A DNA stretch of 64,000 bases from Streptococcus dysgalactiae subsp. dysgalactiae (GTDB lineage Bacteria > Bacillota > Bacilli > Lactobacillales > Streptococcaceae), in the NCBI RefSeq assembly GCF_900459225.1, contig NZ_UHFH01000003.1, forward strand, positions 1,580,501 to 1,644,500, read 5' to 3'. A program made the position numbers and the translations under genes. Numbering within the stretch: the stretch's first letter is position 1; the number at the start of each line of letters is the position of its first letter. Below the pieces are notes generated by a model. The model searched no databases. It saw only the letters and a program-made list of their open reading frames with translations, and had not been told where the DNA came from. This document shows, piece by piece, positions 19,259-27,263 of the stretch.

Positions 19259-20038
19259 ATGTGTCGTTGGTTGAACATTCCTCGTTCAAGTTATTACTAC
19301 CAAGCTGTAGAACAAGGGGCCGAGGCGGTTTTCGAGGAAACTATTAAAACGATTTTCCATGAAAGCAAGTCCAGATATGGGGTTAGAAAAATCAAGAAGT
19401 GTTTGGAAAAAGATGGTATAACGCTATCTCGTCGTCGGATTCGACGCATTATGAAGCGACTCAATTTGGTTTCTGTTTATCAGAAAGCCACCTTCAAACC
19501 ACATTCCAGAGGCAAGAATGAAGCCCCTATTCCCAACCATTTAGACAGGCAATTTAAGCAAGAAAGACCACTACAAGCCTTAGTCACTGACTTAACCTAT
19601 GTTCGTGTAGGCAATCGTTGGGCTTATGTTTGCCTTATTATTGACCTATACAACCGTGAAATCATCGGCCTGTCTCTTGGTTGGCACAAGACCGCTGAAC
19701 TCGTTAAGCAAGCCATTCAAAGCATTCCTTACGCCCTGACCAAAGTCAAGATGTTCCATTCAGATCGTGGCAAAGAGTTTGATAATCAGTTAATTGATGA
19801 AATATTGGAAGCCTTTGGAATCACACGTTCGCTTAGTCAGGCTGGTTGTCCTTATGACAATGCCGTAGCTGAAAGTACGTATCGTGCTTTCAAAATTGAA
19901 TTTGTTTATCAAGAAACCTTTCAATCGCTGGAAGAACTAGCTCTTAAGACTAAAGACTATGTTCATTGGTGGAATTACCACCGCATTCATGGTAGTCTCA
20001 ACTACCAAACACCAATGACTAAAAGATTAATTGCCTAG
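19259..20038 (+). CDS. IS3-family transposase OrfB, DDE integrase (copy 1)
   Basis: The 259 residues from the first ATG carry the DDE core: Asp in VTDLTYVRV, Asp in FHSDRGKEF and Glu in AVAESTYRAFK. The frame is open further upstream (KREIITANKDNYSISA) and is -1 relative to OrfA, so the active product is probably an OrfAB fusion made by frameshifting. Copy 1 reads SQAGCPYDNA where copy 2 reads SQAGFPYDNA. Otherwise the two proteins are identical. Confidence 0.9.
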   Translation: MCRWLNIPRSSYYYQAVEQGAEAVFEETIKTIFHESKSRYGVRKIKKCLEKDGITLSRRRIRRIMKRLNLVSVYQKATFKPHSRGKNEAPIPNHLDRQFKQERPLQALVTDLTYVRVGNRWAYVCLIIDLYNREIIGLSLGWHKTAELVKQAIQSIPYALTKVKMFHSDRGKEFDNQLIDEILEAFGITRSLSQAGCPYDNAVAESTYRAFKIEFVYQETFQSLEELALKTKDYVHWWNYHRIHGSLNYQTPMTKRLIA

Positions 20039-20258
20039 AAAACACTTTATAAATGTTGTACAGAAAAGTGTTGCCTTTTCACATTTGTTACATCGTATTC
20101 TTGTACTCCTTTCCTAGACATCATAATACCTTTCTTTTCTATAAATAAATTATTAAGCATACTTGCTCAAAACAAGAGTAAAATCTTTTCGGTTTTAAAA
20201 TGGAGAATGAAGAATGGAGGTTTACTGTATTTTACCCTTGTTTTCAACAAATATAAAA

Positions 20259-20285
20259 AAGCTATGATACATAAAGTCATAGCTT
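20259..20285 (-). terminator. Terminator of thioredoxin-like gene
   Basis: AAGCTATGA pairs with TCATAGCTT and runs on the minus strand into TTTTTTATA. It overlaps the stop codon of the gene ending at 20284. Confidence 0.75.
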
Positions 20286-20724
20286 ACTGACTAAATACTT
20301 CTTTTATCTTTTCTTTTTCTACTATAATGTTGTTGCCTCTATCTCGAGCATACAAAAATGATTGAATATTTCCTTTTCTAATTGACACTATTGTAGGTGC
20401 GTACTTAACATGGTATTTTTTAACCAATTTTTGTCCTTCTCCTGTACTAGTATCAATATAATAAGTAATAACTTTACTATCCTTAGCTTGAGTAGCAATT
20501 TCTTTTTTAGCTACTTTGCAATAGGGACATGACTTTTTATAAAACACTAAATTAACCGTTTGGTTGACCACTGTTTCATAGTATTGCTTTTGCGTTAGTC
20601 GACCATCATCTTGATTGCTAGAAACATAGCCCCACATAATCAATAAAATAAGTGGACTCAATAATAATACCCAAAAAATTTCTTTTTTCACTTGAAAATA
20701 GTGCATACTCAATCGAGGTTCCAT
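20284..20724 (-). CDS. Membrane-anchored thioredoxin-fold protein
   Basis: A 146-residue protein with one N-terminal membrane helix (about residues 15-32) and an extracytoplasmic thioredoxin-like domain with the redox motif CPYC in FYKKSCPYCKVA. The cis-Pro region appears as YAPTIVSI. Proteins of this shape act in disulphide exchange or are listed as bacteriocin-transport accessory proteins in Gram-positives. The partner here is unknown. It lies between the two IS copies, with a possible small upstream gene overlapping its start. Confidence 0.75.
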   Translation of the reverse strand: MEPRLSMHYFQVKKEIFWVLLLSPLILLIMWGYVSSNQDDGRLTQKQYYETVVNQTVNLVFYKKSCPYCKVAKKEIATQAKDSKVITYYIDTSTGEGQKLVKKYHVKYAPTIVSIRKGNIQSFLYARDRGNNIIVEKEKIKEVFSQ

Positions 20725-20858
20725 GTTTCAATTAACCTCCACTTTTTCCTGTTATCTAAACTATAGGAGAGTCCAGTTGTCATTACAGTACCTATTCGTA
20801 ACAACCTGGTTAGCTGATAACACAAAATCTTTTGTTTAATAAATTCATAAACTAACAT
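20709..20858 (-). CDS. Possible 49-residue ORF coupled to thioredoxin-like gene
   Basis: ATG at 20858 is six bases behind a perfect GGAGG. The frame reads MLVYEFIKQKILCYQLTRLL and continues for 49 residues, ending at 20709 inside the first codons of the thioredoxin-like gene. The strong ribosome binding site and the overlap suggest translational coupling. There is no recognised domain and the composition is not strongly protein-like, so it could also be a leader or chance ORF. Confidence 0.4.
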   Translation of the reverse strand: MLVYEFIKQKILCYQLTRLLRIGTVMTTGLSYSLDNRKKWRLIETWNLD

Positions 20859-20881
20859 TCATTACCTCCAAAATCTTTTAA

Positions 20882-21316
20882 CTAGATACTATTCTTCTCT
20901 TCTTGTATTTTTGACACGATACTTTCAAGTAAAGTAACCAAATCTTCTTTATAGATAAACTTAATCCTATTATCATCAGACATTTTAGGAACCTTCTCAA
21001 ATTCATAAGTATCATAAACCTGCTTCACTAGCCCATGAGCCAATTTATCATTCAATCCCTTATCTTTAAGGTCTCTATATGAGACAACTAATGCCCTATC
21101 AACAAGCGTATCCTTTGTGTTCCCTTTAACCAATTCATCAAGCGAGCATTGATAAAAATCCGATAATTTCATTAACGTTACTAAATCAGGAGTACGACTA
21201 CCATCTTCATATCTGTCATAAGTTCTTAAAGTTATCGATAAATAAGTGACCAACCGCGATTTAGCAATCCCTCCATCAATTCTTAGTTGTTTTAGTTTTT
21301 TTGATACATCAATCAT
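20882..21316 (-). CDS. XRE-family transcriptional regulator
   Basis: A 144-residue protein with an N-terminal helix-turn-helix of the Cro/CI type (LKQLRIDGGIAKSRLVTYLS, then RTYDRYEDGSRTPDL) and a C-terminal helical region. It lies in the segment between the inverted IS copies, in the same direction as the small ORF and thioredoxin-like gene, which it may control. Its target is unknown. Confidence 0.8.
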   Translation of the reverse strand: MIDVSKKLKQLRIDGGIAKSRLVTYLSITLRTYDRYEDGSRTPDLVTLMKLSDFYQCSLDELVKGNTKDTLVDRALVVSYRDLKDKGLNDKLAHGLVKQVYDTYEFEKVPKMSDDNRIKFIYKEDLVTLLESIVSKIQEEKNSI

Positions 21317-21545
21317 TATTTAGCTCCCTTTCAATCATTCTAAATTTTTACCTTTAAAAAAGATACTATTCTTAATACCCTTTCCAAAAATAAAAAAATA
21401 TAGCTTAGAGAAAGGACGATACCTCATAATATCTAAACTATATTTCTATTTTTATTTTTTAACAAAAAAGCCGACTTGTGAAAGAAGTCGACATAGAAAA
21501 AATGAAAAGGCAACACTTTTCTGTACAACATTTATAAAGTGTTTT

Positions 21546-22325
21546 CTAGGCAATTAATCTTTTAGTCATTGGTGTTTGGTAGTTGAGACTACCATGAATG
21601 CGGTGGTAATTCCACCAATGAACATAGTCTTTAGTCTTAAGAGCTAGTTCTTCCAGCGATTGAAAGGTTTCTTGATAAACAAATTCAATTTTGAAAGCAC
21701 GATACGTACTTTCAGCTACGGCATTGTCATAAGGAAAACCAGCCTGACTAAGCGAACGTGTGATTCCAAAGGCTTCCAATATTTCATCAATTAACTGATT
21801 ATCAAACTCTTTGCCACGATCTGAATGGAACATCTTGACTTTGGTCAGGGCGTAAGGAATGCTTTGAATGGCTTGCTTAACGAGTTCAGCGGTCTTGTGC
21901 CAACCAAGAGACAGGCCGATGATTTCACGGTTGTATAGGTCAATAATAAGGCAAACATAAGCCCAACGATTGCCTACACGAACATAGGTTAAGTCAGTGA
22001 CTAAGGCTTGTAGTGGTCTTTCTTGCTTAAATTGCCTGTCTAAATGGTTGGGAATAGGGGCTTCATTCTTGCCTCTGGAATGTGGTTTGAAGGTGGCTTT
22101 CTGATAAACAGAAACCAAATTGAGTCGCTTCATAATGCGTCGAATCCGACGACGAGATAGCGTTATACCATCTTTTTCCAAACACTTCTTGATTTTTCTA
22201 ACCCCATATCTGGACTTGCTTTCATGGAAAATCGTTTTAATAGTTTCCTCGAAAACCGCCTCGGCCCCTTGTTCTACAGCTTGGTAGTAATAACTTGAAC
22301 GAGGAATGTTCAACCAACGACACAT
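21546..22325 (-). CDS. IS3-family transposase OrfB, DDE integrase (copy 2)
   Basis: A 259-residue DDE transposase with the same motifs as copy 1 (VTDLTYV, FHSDRG, AVAES). The only amino-acid difference from copy 1 is Phe for Cys in AGFPYDNA, five residues before the alanine-valine preceding the catalytic Glu segment. Near-identity indicates recent duplication of the IS. Confidence 0.9.
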   Translation of the reverse strand: MCRWLNIPRSSYYYQAVEQGAEAVFEETIKTIFHESKSRYGVRKIKKCLEKDGITLSRRRIRRIMKRLNLVSVYQKATFKPHSRGKNEAPIPNHLDRQFKQERPLQALVTDLTYVRVGNRWAYVCLIIDLYNREIIGLSLGWHKTAELVKQAIQSIPYALTKVKMFHSDRGKEFDNQLIDEILEAFGITRSLSQAGFPYDNAVAESTYRAFKIEFVYQETFQSLEELALKTKDYVHWWNYHRIHGSLNYQTPMTKRLIA

Positions 22326-22360
22326 GGCTGAAATGCTATAGTTATCCTTATTAGCAGTGA

Positions 22361-22651
22361 TTATTTCCCTTTTTGTGCCATAATCACCGCCGCTTGCTTT
22401 AGGATATCTAATTGCATTTCGAGTTCTTTATTGCGTTTCCTGAGTTCAATCAGCTCCCGCTGTTCATCTGTCAGATTATCAACAGACTTGAATGAACCTG
22501 TTGTTTTGGCTTGTCTAACCCACTTATCGAAGGTGGAAGGGGTTAGCTCATATTCCTTGATGAGACTGCTACGCTTTCTACCAGCATTGTAAAGGTCAAC
22601 AATTTGTTGCTTAAAATCATCGGTGAAGTGGCGACGTATTTTTCTAGACAT
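22361..22651 (-). CDS. IS3-family transposase OrfA (copy 2)
   Basis: Identical in sequence to OrfA of copy 1 (helix-turn-helix plus leucine-zipper-like helix), with the same AGGAG-preceded ATG, here at 22651. It is read into OrfB by the same presumed -1 frameshift. Confidence 0.88.
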   Translation of the reverse strand: MSRKIRRHFTDDFKQQIVDLYNAGRKRSSLIKEYELTPSTFDKWVRQAKTTGSFKSVDNLTDEQRELIELRKRNKELEMQLDILKQAAVIMAQKGK

Positions 22652-22720
22652 ATCTGTTCTCCTATTTTCTTTAGTGTAGAACACTTTATAAATTCTGTCT
22701 AGTTTAGTGTAACCTATTCA

Positions 22721-23130
22721 AAATATTATCACTATATTTCAATTTAAATTGCATGCTCATATCTTCGCACACTCCTTTCACTATGTTTCTCAACATGAGC
22801 TACTCAGTCGAATAAGTCCACCTTATCCCTTAGCTAGACAAAGTCTAACACACCGCCCACAATACCATACCTAATCCGCCTCACCACGTTTTCAGTAATC
22901 ATTGTCAACACCCCTTGCAGAGTAGCAGTTTTAGTTTTTTGTTCAACACAGGCTAACTAACATAAACCTTAGTGTGCTTTTGAGGTCTGAACTTTACTTG
23001 TTTAGTCATCACTAGAATGATAAAATATATATGGTGATTCTACATCATGCCCATCTCCTATTAGATCTACCTGAAAGCAAACTTTGAACAGAATTGACTC
23101 TTCAGAGTTAGTCTAATAAGGAGGTAGGGT
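22721..23130. other. Intergenic region between IS copy 2 and small membrane peptide
   Basis: No convincing gene of normal size. On the minus strand a 22-codon frame starting MITENVVRRIRYG sits behind AAGGGGTG near 22910, and could be a leader peptide or chance. The GC-richer stretch 22790-22920 may be a remnant of a lost gene. I see no strong terminator. Confidence 0.3.
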
Positions 23131-23271
23131 ATGATAGAAATTATCACCGAAGTGATGTTCGCTATCATGAAAGCATTTTTCCAATTACTTGGATTATACT
23201 TTCATTGCTTAGTTGAACACACAGTAATTACTATAATCATGATCGCAATTATTTTGCATCAATTTTTATAG
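23131..23271 (+). CDS. 46-residue hydrophobic membrane peptide
   Basis: ATG at 23131 follows a strong AAGGAGG at the right distance, and a clear terminator follows the stop. The product has two hydrophobic stretches (FAIMKAFFQLLGLYF and VITIIMIAIIL). Single-gene units like this are often type I toxins or small bacteriocin-related peptides. No family is recognised and no antisense promoter is obvious, unlike the toxin at 40.2 kb. Confidence 0.6.
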   Translation: MIEIITEVMFAIMKAFFQLLGLYFHCLVEHTVITIIMIAIILHQFL

Positions 23272-23278
23272 TAAAACT

Positions 23279-23310
23279 AAGCTAGGTAGGAATAACTATC
23301 TAGCTTTTTT
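23279..23310 (+). terminator. Terminator of small membrane peptide gene
   Basis: AAGCTAGGTAG pairs with CTATCTAGCTT and is followed by TTTT, 8 bases after the stop at 23271. Confidence 0.8.
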
Positions 23311-23667
23311 GCTTAAACAAGCAAAATTCAAACTTCAAAAGTTGTCAGACATTACCTCTGGTATCGTAATTGAAACCAAGCTTTACTTTTGAAGAATTTC
23401 ACGTTATAATAAAGGTGCTTAAATTTTATTAAGGTGTGTTATTCATCTCAAGTTCTGAGTTGTCTGACGCACTTTTTATTCTATTATCAATGATCTTAAA
23501 GTAACTCTTGTCTCAAATCAGTGTAACTTTTTGATTATTTATGAAATACGACTACACTTTTTTGAAAGAGTTTTATAAGCTAAGCTTATATTTATATTAT
23601 AAGTTAAGCTTATATTTCTGTCAACACTTTTTTCAAAAATATTAATATATTTTTTTAAGGAGTTATT
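23311..23667. other. Intergenic region upstream of CI-like repressor, possible small RNA
   Basis: A weak plus-strand promoter (TTTACT, 17 bases, TATAAT near 23413-23418) is followed within 75 bases by a GTGTGTTA / TGACGCAC pairing and TTTTTATT, which could make a short RNA. Just before the repressor gene the repeats TATAAGCTAAGCTTATATTTATATTATAAGTTAAGCTTATA (given here only by position, 23573-23613) form two palindromic boxes with AAGCTTATA. These are likely operators for the divergent or own promoter. Confidence 0.35.
23573..23613. promoter_or_regulatory. Palindromic operator-like boxes upstream of CI-like gene
   Basis: Two near-identical palindromes with the core TATAAGCTAAGCTTATA / TATAAGTTAAGCTTATA lie at 23573-23589 and 23597-23613, about 55 bases before the repressor start. 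Paired palindromes in front of a Cro/CI gene are typical autoregulatory operators. The protein that binds them is inferred. Confidence 0.55.
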
Positions 23668-24033
23668 ATGCTTAATGAAAGACTTAAGGAACTACGTAAA
23701 AGTTTTAAACTAACTCAAGTAGAGATAGCAAAAGAACTTAATATCTCTCAACCTGCGTATGGAGACTGGGAAAGAGGTAAGTTTGAACCATCACCAGAAA
23801 AACTTAAAACACTCGCCAATTTCTTCAACGTCTCAACTGATTATCTATTAGGTAATACCAATATTAAGAATCCTGACGAAATAAATTTATCTGACTTTGA
23901 AATCCTCTTTAGAAAGACTTCTGATAACTTAACTGATGAAGAAAAAATTGAACTTGAACAGGATTTAAAGAGAGTTTTAGCTGAACGACAAAAAATCATT
24001 GATGAAAGAAAGAATAAGAAAGGTAATCAGTGA
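23668..24033 (+). CDS. Cro/CI-type repressor
   Basis: A 121-residue protein with an N-terminal helix-turn-helix (TQVEIAKELNISQPAYGDWE) and a helical C-terminus. It starts behind AAGGAG and overlaps the metallopeptidase gene by 4 bases, the ImmR-ImmA layout of ICEBs1. By family knowledge the repressor holds a mobile element silent until the protease removes it. It is the only plus-strand regulatory pair in the window and could control the transfer module or the neighbouring array. Confidence 0.88.
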   Translation: MLNERLKELRKSFKLTQVEIAKELNISQPAYGDWERGKFEPSPEKLKTLANFFNVSTDYLLGNTNIKNPDEINLSDFEILFRKTSDNLTDEEKIELEQDLKRVLAERQKIIDERKNKKGNQ

Positions 24034-24914
24034 CACCTTATACTTACGCAATTCAAACCGCTAAAGAACTGGTTTATACATATATGAAATTGAATGATAT
24101 TAAAAGTAAATACTATAATTATCATTCTTTTTTTGAGCATTTCTGCGAAAAGTTTAATATCATAACTGTCGAATCGAAACTACATCAAAGTATTTCTGGG
24201 TTTTCAATTATTAATAGAAATGATTTTCCCAGTATCTTCTACCAAAAAGAACATCCTAAAACAAGACAAAATTTTACAAAATGTCATGAATTAGGACATA
24301 TTCTACTTAATCATGAAGGTCATATTTTCACAGAAAATAACGAAAATACAAACCAAGAACATGAGGCTAATTATTTTGCTGGCTTTATATTAGCCCCAGA
24401 TATTGTTATACTTTATAAAATTGTTTACGAAAATAAACTATTTAAAGAAATAACCATTGATTTAGAAATTTCAAAAGAGTGTTTAGAAATAAGACTCTTC
24501 CATCTACTTAAAGATCATTCCAATTTGAACAATAAAGAAATAAGTACAATCGTTAGTGACTTTCAAGGAAACAAAAATCAAGACATGAATTTGGCTCTTT
24601 ATGATGTCAAACATAATATTATTTTTGAATATGAACAAATAACCCCAAACATTTTTGAGAAAGCATTTCATCAATTAAATAAAAACTATATGATTTCCTC
24701 GCTTGAATTCGATGATTTATCAGATAACACTTTCCAAGAAAAATTAAGACAGAGCGATCCTAATCTTCTTTTTGATTCTTATTTTGATTTTGGTAAAAAC
24801 ATTTTTTATTGTTGGGATACAACTTATTTAACTAAAAGTCAGGTATTGAGCAAGGTTAAGACTTTACATTTTGAAGTTCATTTTTTAAATAAAAAAAATA
24901 AGTTAGGAAAATAG
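24030..24914 (+). CDS. ImmA/IrrE-type metallopeptidase
   Basis: A 294-residue protein with the zinc motif HELGH in TKCHELGHILLNHEG and a downstream NTNQEHEANYFAGFIL segment supplying the third ligand, the ImmA/IrrE pattern. The C-terminal half is a longer variable domain. It overlaps its repressor partner by 4 bases. In ICEBs1 the homologue cleaves the repressor after DNA damage. A hairpin terminator overlaps the end. Confidence 0.88.
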   Translation: MTPYTYAIQTAKELVYTYMKLNDIKSKYYNYHSFFEHFCEKFNIITVESKLHQSISGFSIINRNDFPSIFYQKEHPKTRQNFTKCHELGHILLNHEGHIFTENNENTNQEHEANYFAGFILAPDIVILYKIVYENKLFKEITIDLEISKECLEIRLFHLLKDHSNLNNKEISTIVSDFQGNKNQDMNLALYDVKHNIIFEYEQITPNIFEKAFHQLNKNYMISSLEFDDLSDNTFQEKLRQSDPNLLFDSYFDFGKNIFYCWDTTYLTKSQVLSKVKTLHFEVHFLNKKNKLGK

Positions 24915-24928
24915 TCCTAACTTTATTC
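24900..24928 (+). terminator. Terminator of repressor-peptidase operon
   Basis: AAGTTAGGA pairs with TCCTAACTT, followed by TATTCTTTATT. It overlaps the stop codon of the peptidase and also faces the convergent lipoprotein gene. Confidence 0.8.
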
Positions 24929-24936
24929 TTTATTTC

Positions 24937-25275
24937 TTAGTGCTTTTCTAAACTCTTGCTGCCTTCTTTATAAAGAATATCTTTCCCAGCAATATCTCCA
25001 AAATATGAAAATTCTCCATCTCTTGAAATCTCATATTTTAAAGTTCTAACACCATAGTCTTCATAAAAGATAATTTTTGATTCCTTATCAATTTTTGTAA
25101 TAACCTTTTTACCATCTAAATTTATATAAGCATCTTTACCATTAATTTCTAAAACTAATGTTTTTTCACCATCATATACTTTATAATACTTTCCATTTAA
25201 CGAATTAGTCGAACAAGCAACTAAAAATACTGTAGATATAGCTAGAACAATCAAACCAACTAATTTCCTTTTCAT
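24937..25275 (-). CDS. Small lipoprotein (copy 1)
   Basis: A 112-residue lipoprotein with a signal peptide and lipobox LVACS near residue 21. It is a paralogue of the lipoprotein at 40491-40847: the two share the start (KLVGxIVLALST) and a GKYY motif just after the lipobox, while the rest has diverged. Both lie directly downstream of the same PemK/MazF-like toxin gene, so the pair is a conserved module. Function is unknown; immunity or inhibitor-type lipoproteins have this form. Confidence 0.8.
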   Translation of the reverse strand: MKRKLVGLIVLAISTVFLVACSTNSLNGKYYKVYDGEKTLVLEINGKDAYINLDGKKVITKIDKESKIIFYEDYGVRTLKYEISRDGEFSYFGDIAGKDILYKEGSKSLEKH

Positions 25276-25277
25276 AC

Positions 25278-25616
25278 CTAAATTTCTCTTTCTCTAAGAA
25301 AATCTTTTAATCTTTCAATATCTCTATCACTTAACTTACCAATAATTTTAATATTGAATCCCTTGTTCTCTAAATCATAATACTGAATTGTATCAATCCA
25401 AGAACGCTTTTTTTAATTTGCTTTTGCCCAATCAATAACTTCTAAATACTGGCCTTTTATATAGTCAGACTCATTTTCATATTTAGTAGTTAATCTTAAA
25501 GTTTTTATTACTTCATCATTAAATTTGACTACTACAGCGGGACGAACCTTTAAACCTGTACCATCAGAATATTCAATACGAGAAACTAAAATAGAATATA
25601 TCTCAATATCATTCAT
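25278..25616 (-). pseudogene. PemK/MazF-like toxin, truncated by in-frame stop
   Basis: The 112-codon frame matches the intact toxin at 40850-41188 almost throughout (same KVRPAVVVKFND motif) but has TAA at 25413-25415 where the intact copy reads TTA (Leu). Only 67 residues would be made. Upstream, the last four codons of the antitoxin (EYFK and stop) survive at 25617-25630, directly against the ABC transporter gene. This is a recombination scar that removed the antitoxin, which would be tolerated because the toxin is dead. Confidence 0.85.
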
Positions 25617-25635
25617 TTAAAGTATTCCTACTAAC

Positions 25636-27213
25636 TTATTTAGTTAAATAGATAGTCTTGTCGTAACGACCATCATCATCCACATAATGGGCAATTTCTA
25701 ATACTAAAATAGGTAAGCTTAACAGAATATCTCTGACTTTTTGACTATTAGTAGCATCAAGAGAAGCTGTAACCTCATCTGCCAATAGGATATCTTTTTT
25801 CCTAAGTAAAAATCTCGCAATCTCTAGTCGAACGCGCTGACCACCTGAAATGTTAGTCCCGTTATCGACAATCATAACATCCAAGATATGATCCATTTCA
25901 TCAACTAACCCAACGGCTTCTAGGACCTCTAGCAGTTCCTCATCTGAGAAAGATTGACCTAAGGCTAAGTTATATCGGATAGTATCATTAAACAAAAATG
26001 GACTTTGAGTAATATGACTAATATTACCTCTAAAATTATTAAAGGTTAAGCCATCTCTTGTCTTAACAAAAATTTCTCCATTGTCAGGACTGTCAAGTTG
26101 AGAGATGACTCTAAATAAGGTTGACTTACCAGATCCACTGGCTCCCTTAATTAATACCTTATCACCCATTTTGCAAGTGAAGCTTAATTGTGAGAAAAGC
26201 TTTTTGCTACCATAAGATTTAGTCACATCCGCTACCACAAGTTGCTCAATATTAGCTACGGTAGCTTTAGAGACAGCTGTTCCTTCCATTTCTTCTTCAT
26301 TTAGAATGCTAAATATCTTATCTGCTAGCGGTTTTGAGCCTTGGATCGATGCAACATTGTACATAATGGTTTGAATCGGATTAACTAACTGATTAGAAGC
26401 GATATACATCGCAATTAATTTTGCAACACTGACAACATTTCCTTGAAGAGTAAAGTAAAAACCTAAAGCCAAAGGTACAACTTGACTCAAAAAAAGCATA
26501 AAGCCATTGAAAAAATAAATAATATTGTGTGTAAAGGCATATTTTTGAAGGGATTCTTGATAAGTTGTATGGGTCTGATGAAAGTGACCTATTGCTTCAC
26601 CTACGACCTGATTATTAATAATTGTCTGACTTCCTCTCATATTATCGCTCACCACAGTATAAAGATGCCCCCTATCTGTATTCATTTTTTCACCATTATC
26701 TGTTAGTTTATGGCTTAGAATAAATTGGGGGATTGGACGTATAATACTAAACAAGACAAACATACTTCCCAGCACATAATCTTGTAAGATAATATAAGAA
26801 GCTGTAACCAAACATAAAATACCCCAAGTAAGCATAGTCACAAAGCAAATCAGATAATTATCTCCTAGGTATTCCATATCTTGAGTCAATATAGAGATTT
26901 TCTCATCATCTGTGAAGCGCTTGTTAACAAGTAACTTTTTAAAGAGCGCCAATCTCATATTTTTATGAATTTCCCTACGAAAAACATTTGTGGTATGATT
27001 GGCAAAGAGCATTAAAGCATACAAGGTCATATAGACTGAAAATCCGTAAATCGTGAACTGAAGAATCACGTTAAAATCAAAGATTTTTTCCTTTAAATCC
27101 AATGCTTTTGAAAGAACAAAGGGTTGACCTAAGGCAGCAAAACTATTAGCTAAACTTCCTGTAATCACTAGCCATTTAGTTTTTTTATCAAGATAGTTAA
27201 AGATTGATTTCAT
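25636..27213 (-). CDS. RiPP exporter ABC transporter (fused TMD-NBD)
   Basis: A 525-residue ABC exporter half-transporter with six membrane helices in the first 300 residues. The ATPase domain has Walker A GASGSGKST, signature SGGQRVRLE and Walker B ILLADE. There is no N-terminal C39 peptidase, so leader removal, if any, needs another protease. It is third in a cluster of radical SAM enzyme, 29-residue peptide and transporter, and would export the modified peptide. A hairpin with a T-run separates it from the peptide gene and should lower its expression. Confidence 0.88.
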   Translation of the reverse strand: MKSIFNYLDKKTKWLVITGSLANSFAALGQPFVLSKALDLKEKIFDFNVILQFTIYGFSVYMTLYALMLFANHTTNVFRREIHKNMRLALFKKLLVNKRFTDDEKISILTQDMEYLGDNYLICFVTMLTWGILCLVTASYIILQDYVLGSMFVLFSIIRPIPQFILSHKLTDNGEKMNTDRGHLYTVVSDNMRGSQTIINNQVVGEAIGHFHQTHTTYQESLQKYAFTHNIIYFFNGFMLFLSQVVPLALGFYFTLQGNVVSVAKLIAMYIASNQLVNPIQTIMYNVASIQGSKPLADKIFSILNEEEMEGTAVSKATVANIEQLVVADVTKSYGSKKLFSQLSFTCKMGDKVLIKGASGSGKSTLFRVISQLDSPDNGEIFVKTRDGLTFNNFRGNISHITQSPFLFNDTIRYNLALGQSFSDEELLEVLEAVGLVDEMDHILDVMIVDNGTNISGGQRVRLEIARFLLRKKDILLADEVTASLDATNSQKVRDILLSLPILVLEIAHYVDDDGRYDKTIYLTK

Positions 27214-27230
27214 TGTTTCCTCGCAATCTT

Positions 27231-27255
27231 AAAAAAAGGAGGCTAGCACTCCTCC
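27231..27255 (-). terminator. Attenuator hairpin between RiPP precursor and exporter
   Basis: On the minus strand GGAGG pairs with CCTCC around an 8-base loop and is followed by seven T. It lies 9 bases after the peptide stop and 18 before the exporter start. Such partial terminators give more precursor than transporter. Confidence 0.65.
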
Positions 27256-27263
27256 CTAATTTC

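Larger units (their letters stand above)
18864..20081 (+). mobile_element. IS3-family insertion sequence, copy 1 (1218 bp)
   Basis: Ends are TGAATAGG at 18864 and CCTTTTCA at 20081, imperfect terminal inverted repeats starting with the TG...CA of the IS3 family. It encodes OrfA and OrfB in the -1 frame relation. The same 1218-base element occurs in opposite orientation at 21503-22720. No clean target duplication flanks this copy. Confidence 0.92.
18570..20124 (-). pseudogene. Small gene split by IS3-family insertion
   Basis: Two pieces on the minus strand flank IS copy 1. The N-terminal piece begins with ATG at 20124 behind AAAGG and encodes about 14 residues (MSRKGVQEYDVT...) up to 20082. 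The C-terminal piece from 18863 encodes IIKKAMYDEGTGFK... and ends at 18570. Removing the IS and 4 adjacent bases joins them in frame to a protein of about 110 residues. The flanks (TTAT and CATT) are not a perfect target duplication. No function is recognised. The C-terminal part could still be translated from ATG at 18848 (92 residues), but its promoter is now the IS. Confidence 0.65.
21503..22720 (-). mobile_element. IS3-family insertion sequence, copy 2 (1218 bp, inverted)
   Basis: Same length and same terminal sequences as copy 1 but in reverse orientation (TGAAAAGG at 21503, CCTATTCA at 22720). A 3-base AAA on each side may be a target duplication, though the left flank is an A-run. With copy 1 it brackets 20082-21502 (thioredoxin-like and XRE genes). 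Confidence 0.92.

Noticed and set aside
22880..22930. 22-codon leader peptide MITENVVRRIRYG...
   Set aside because: It has a fair ribosome binding site but no gene or attenuator downstream on that strand; too weak to call.
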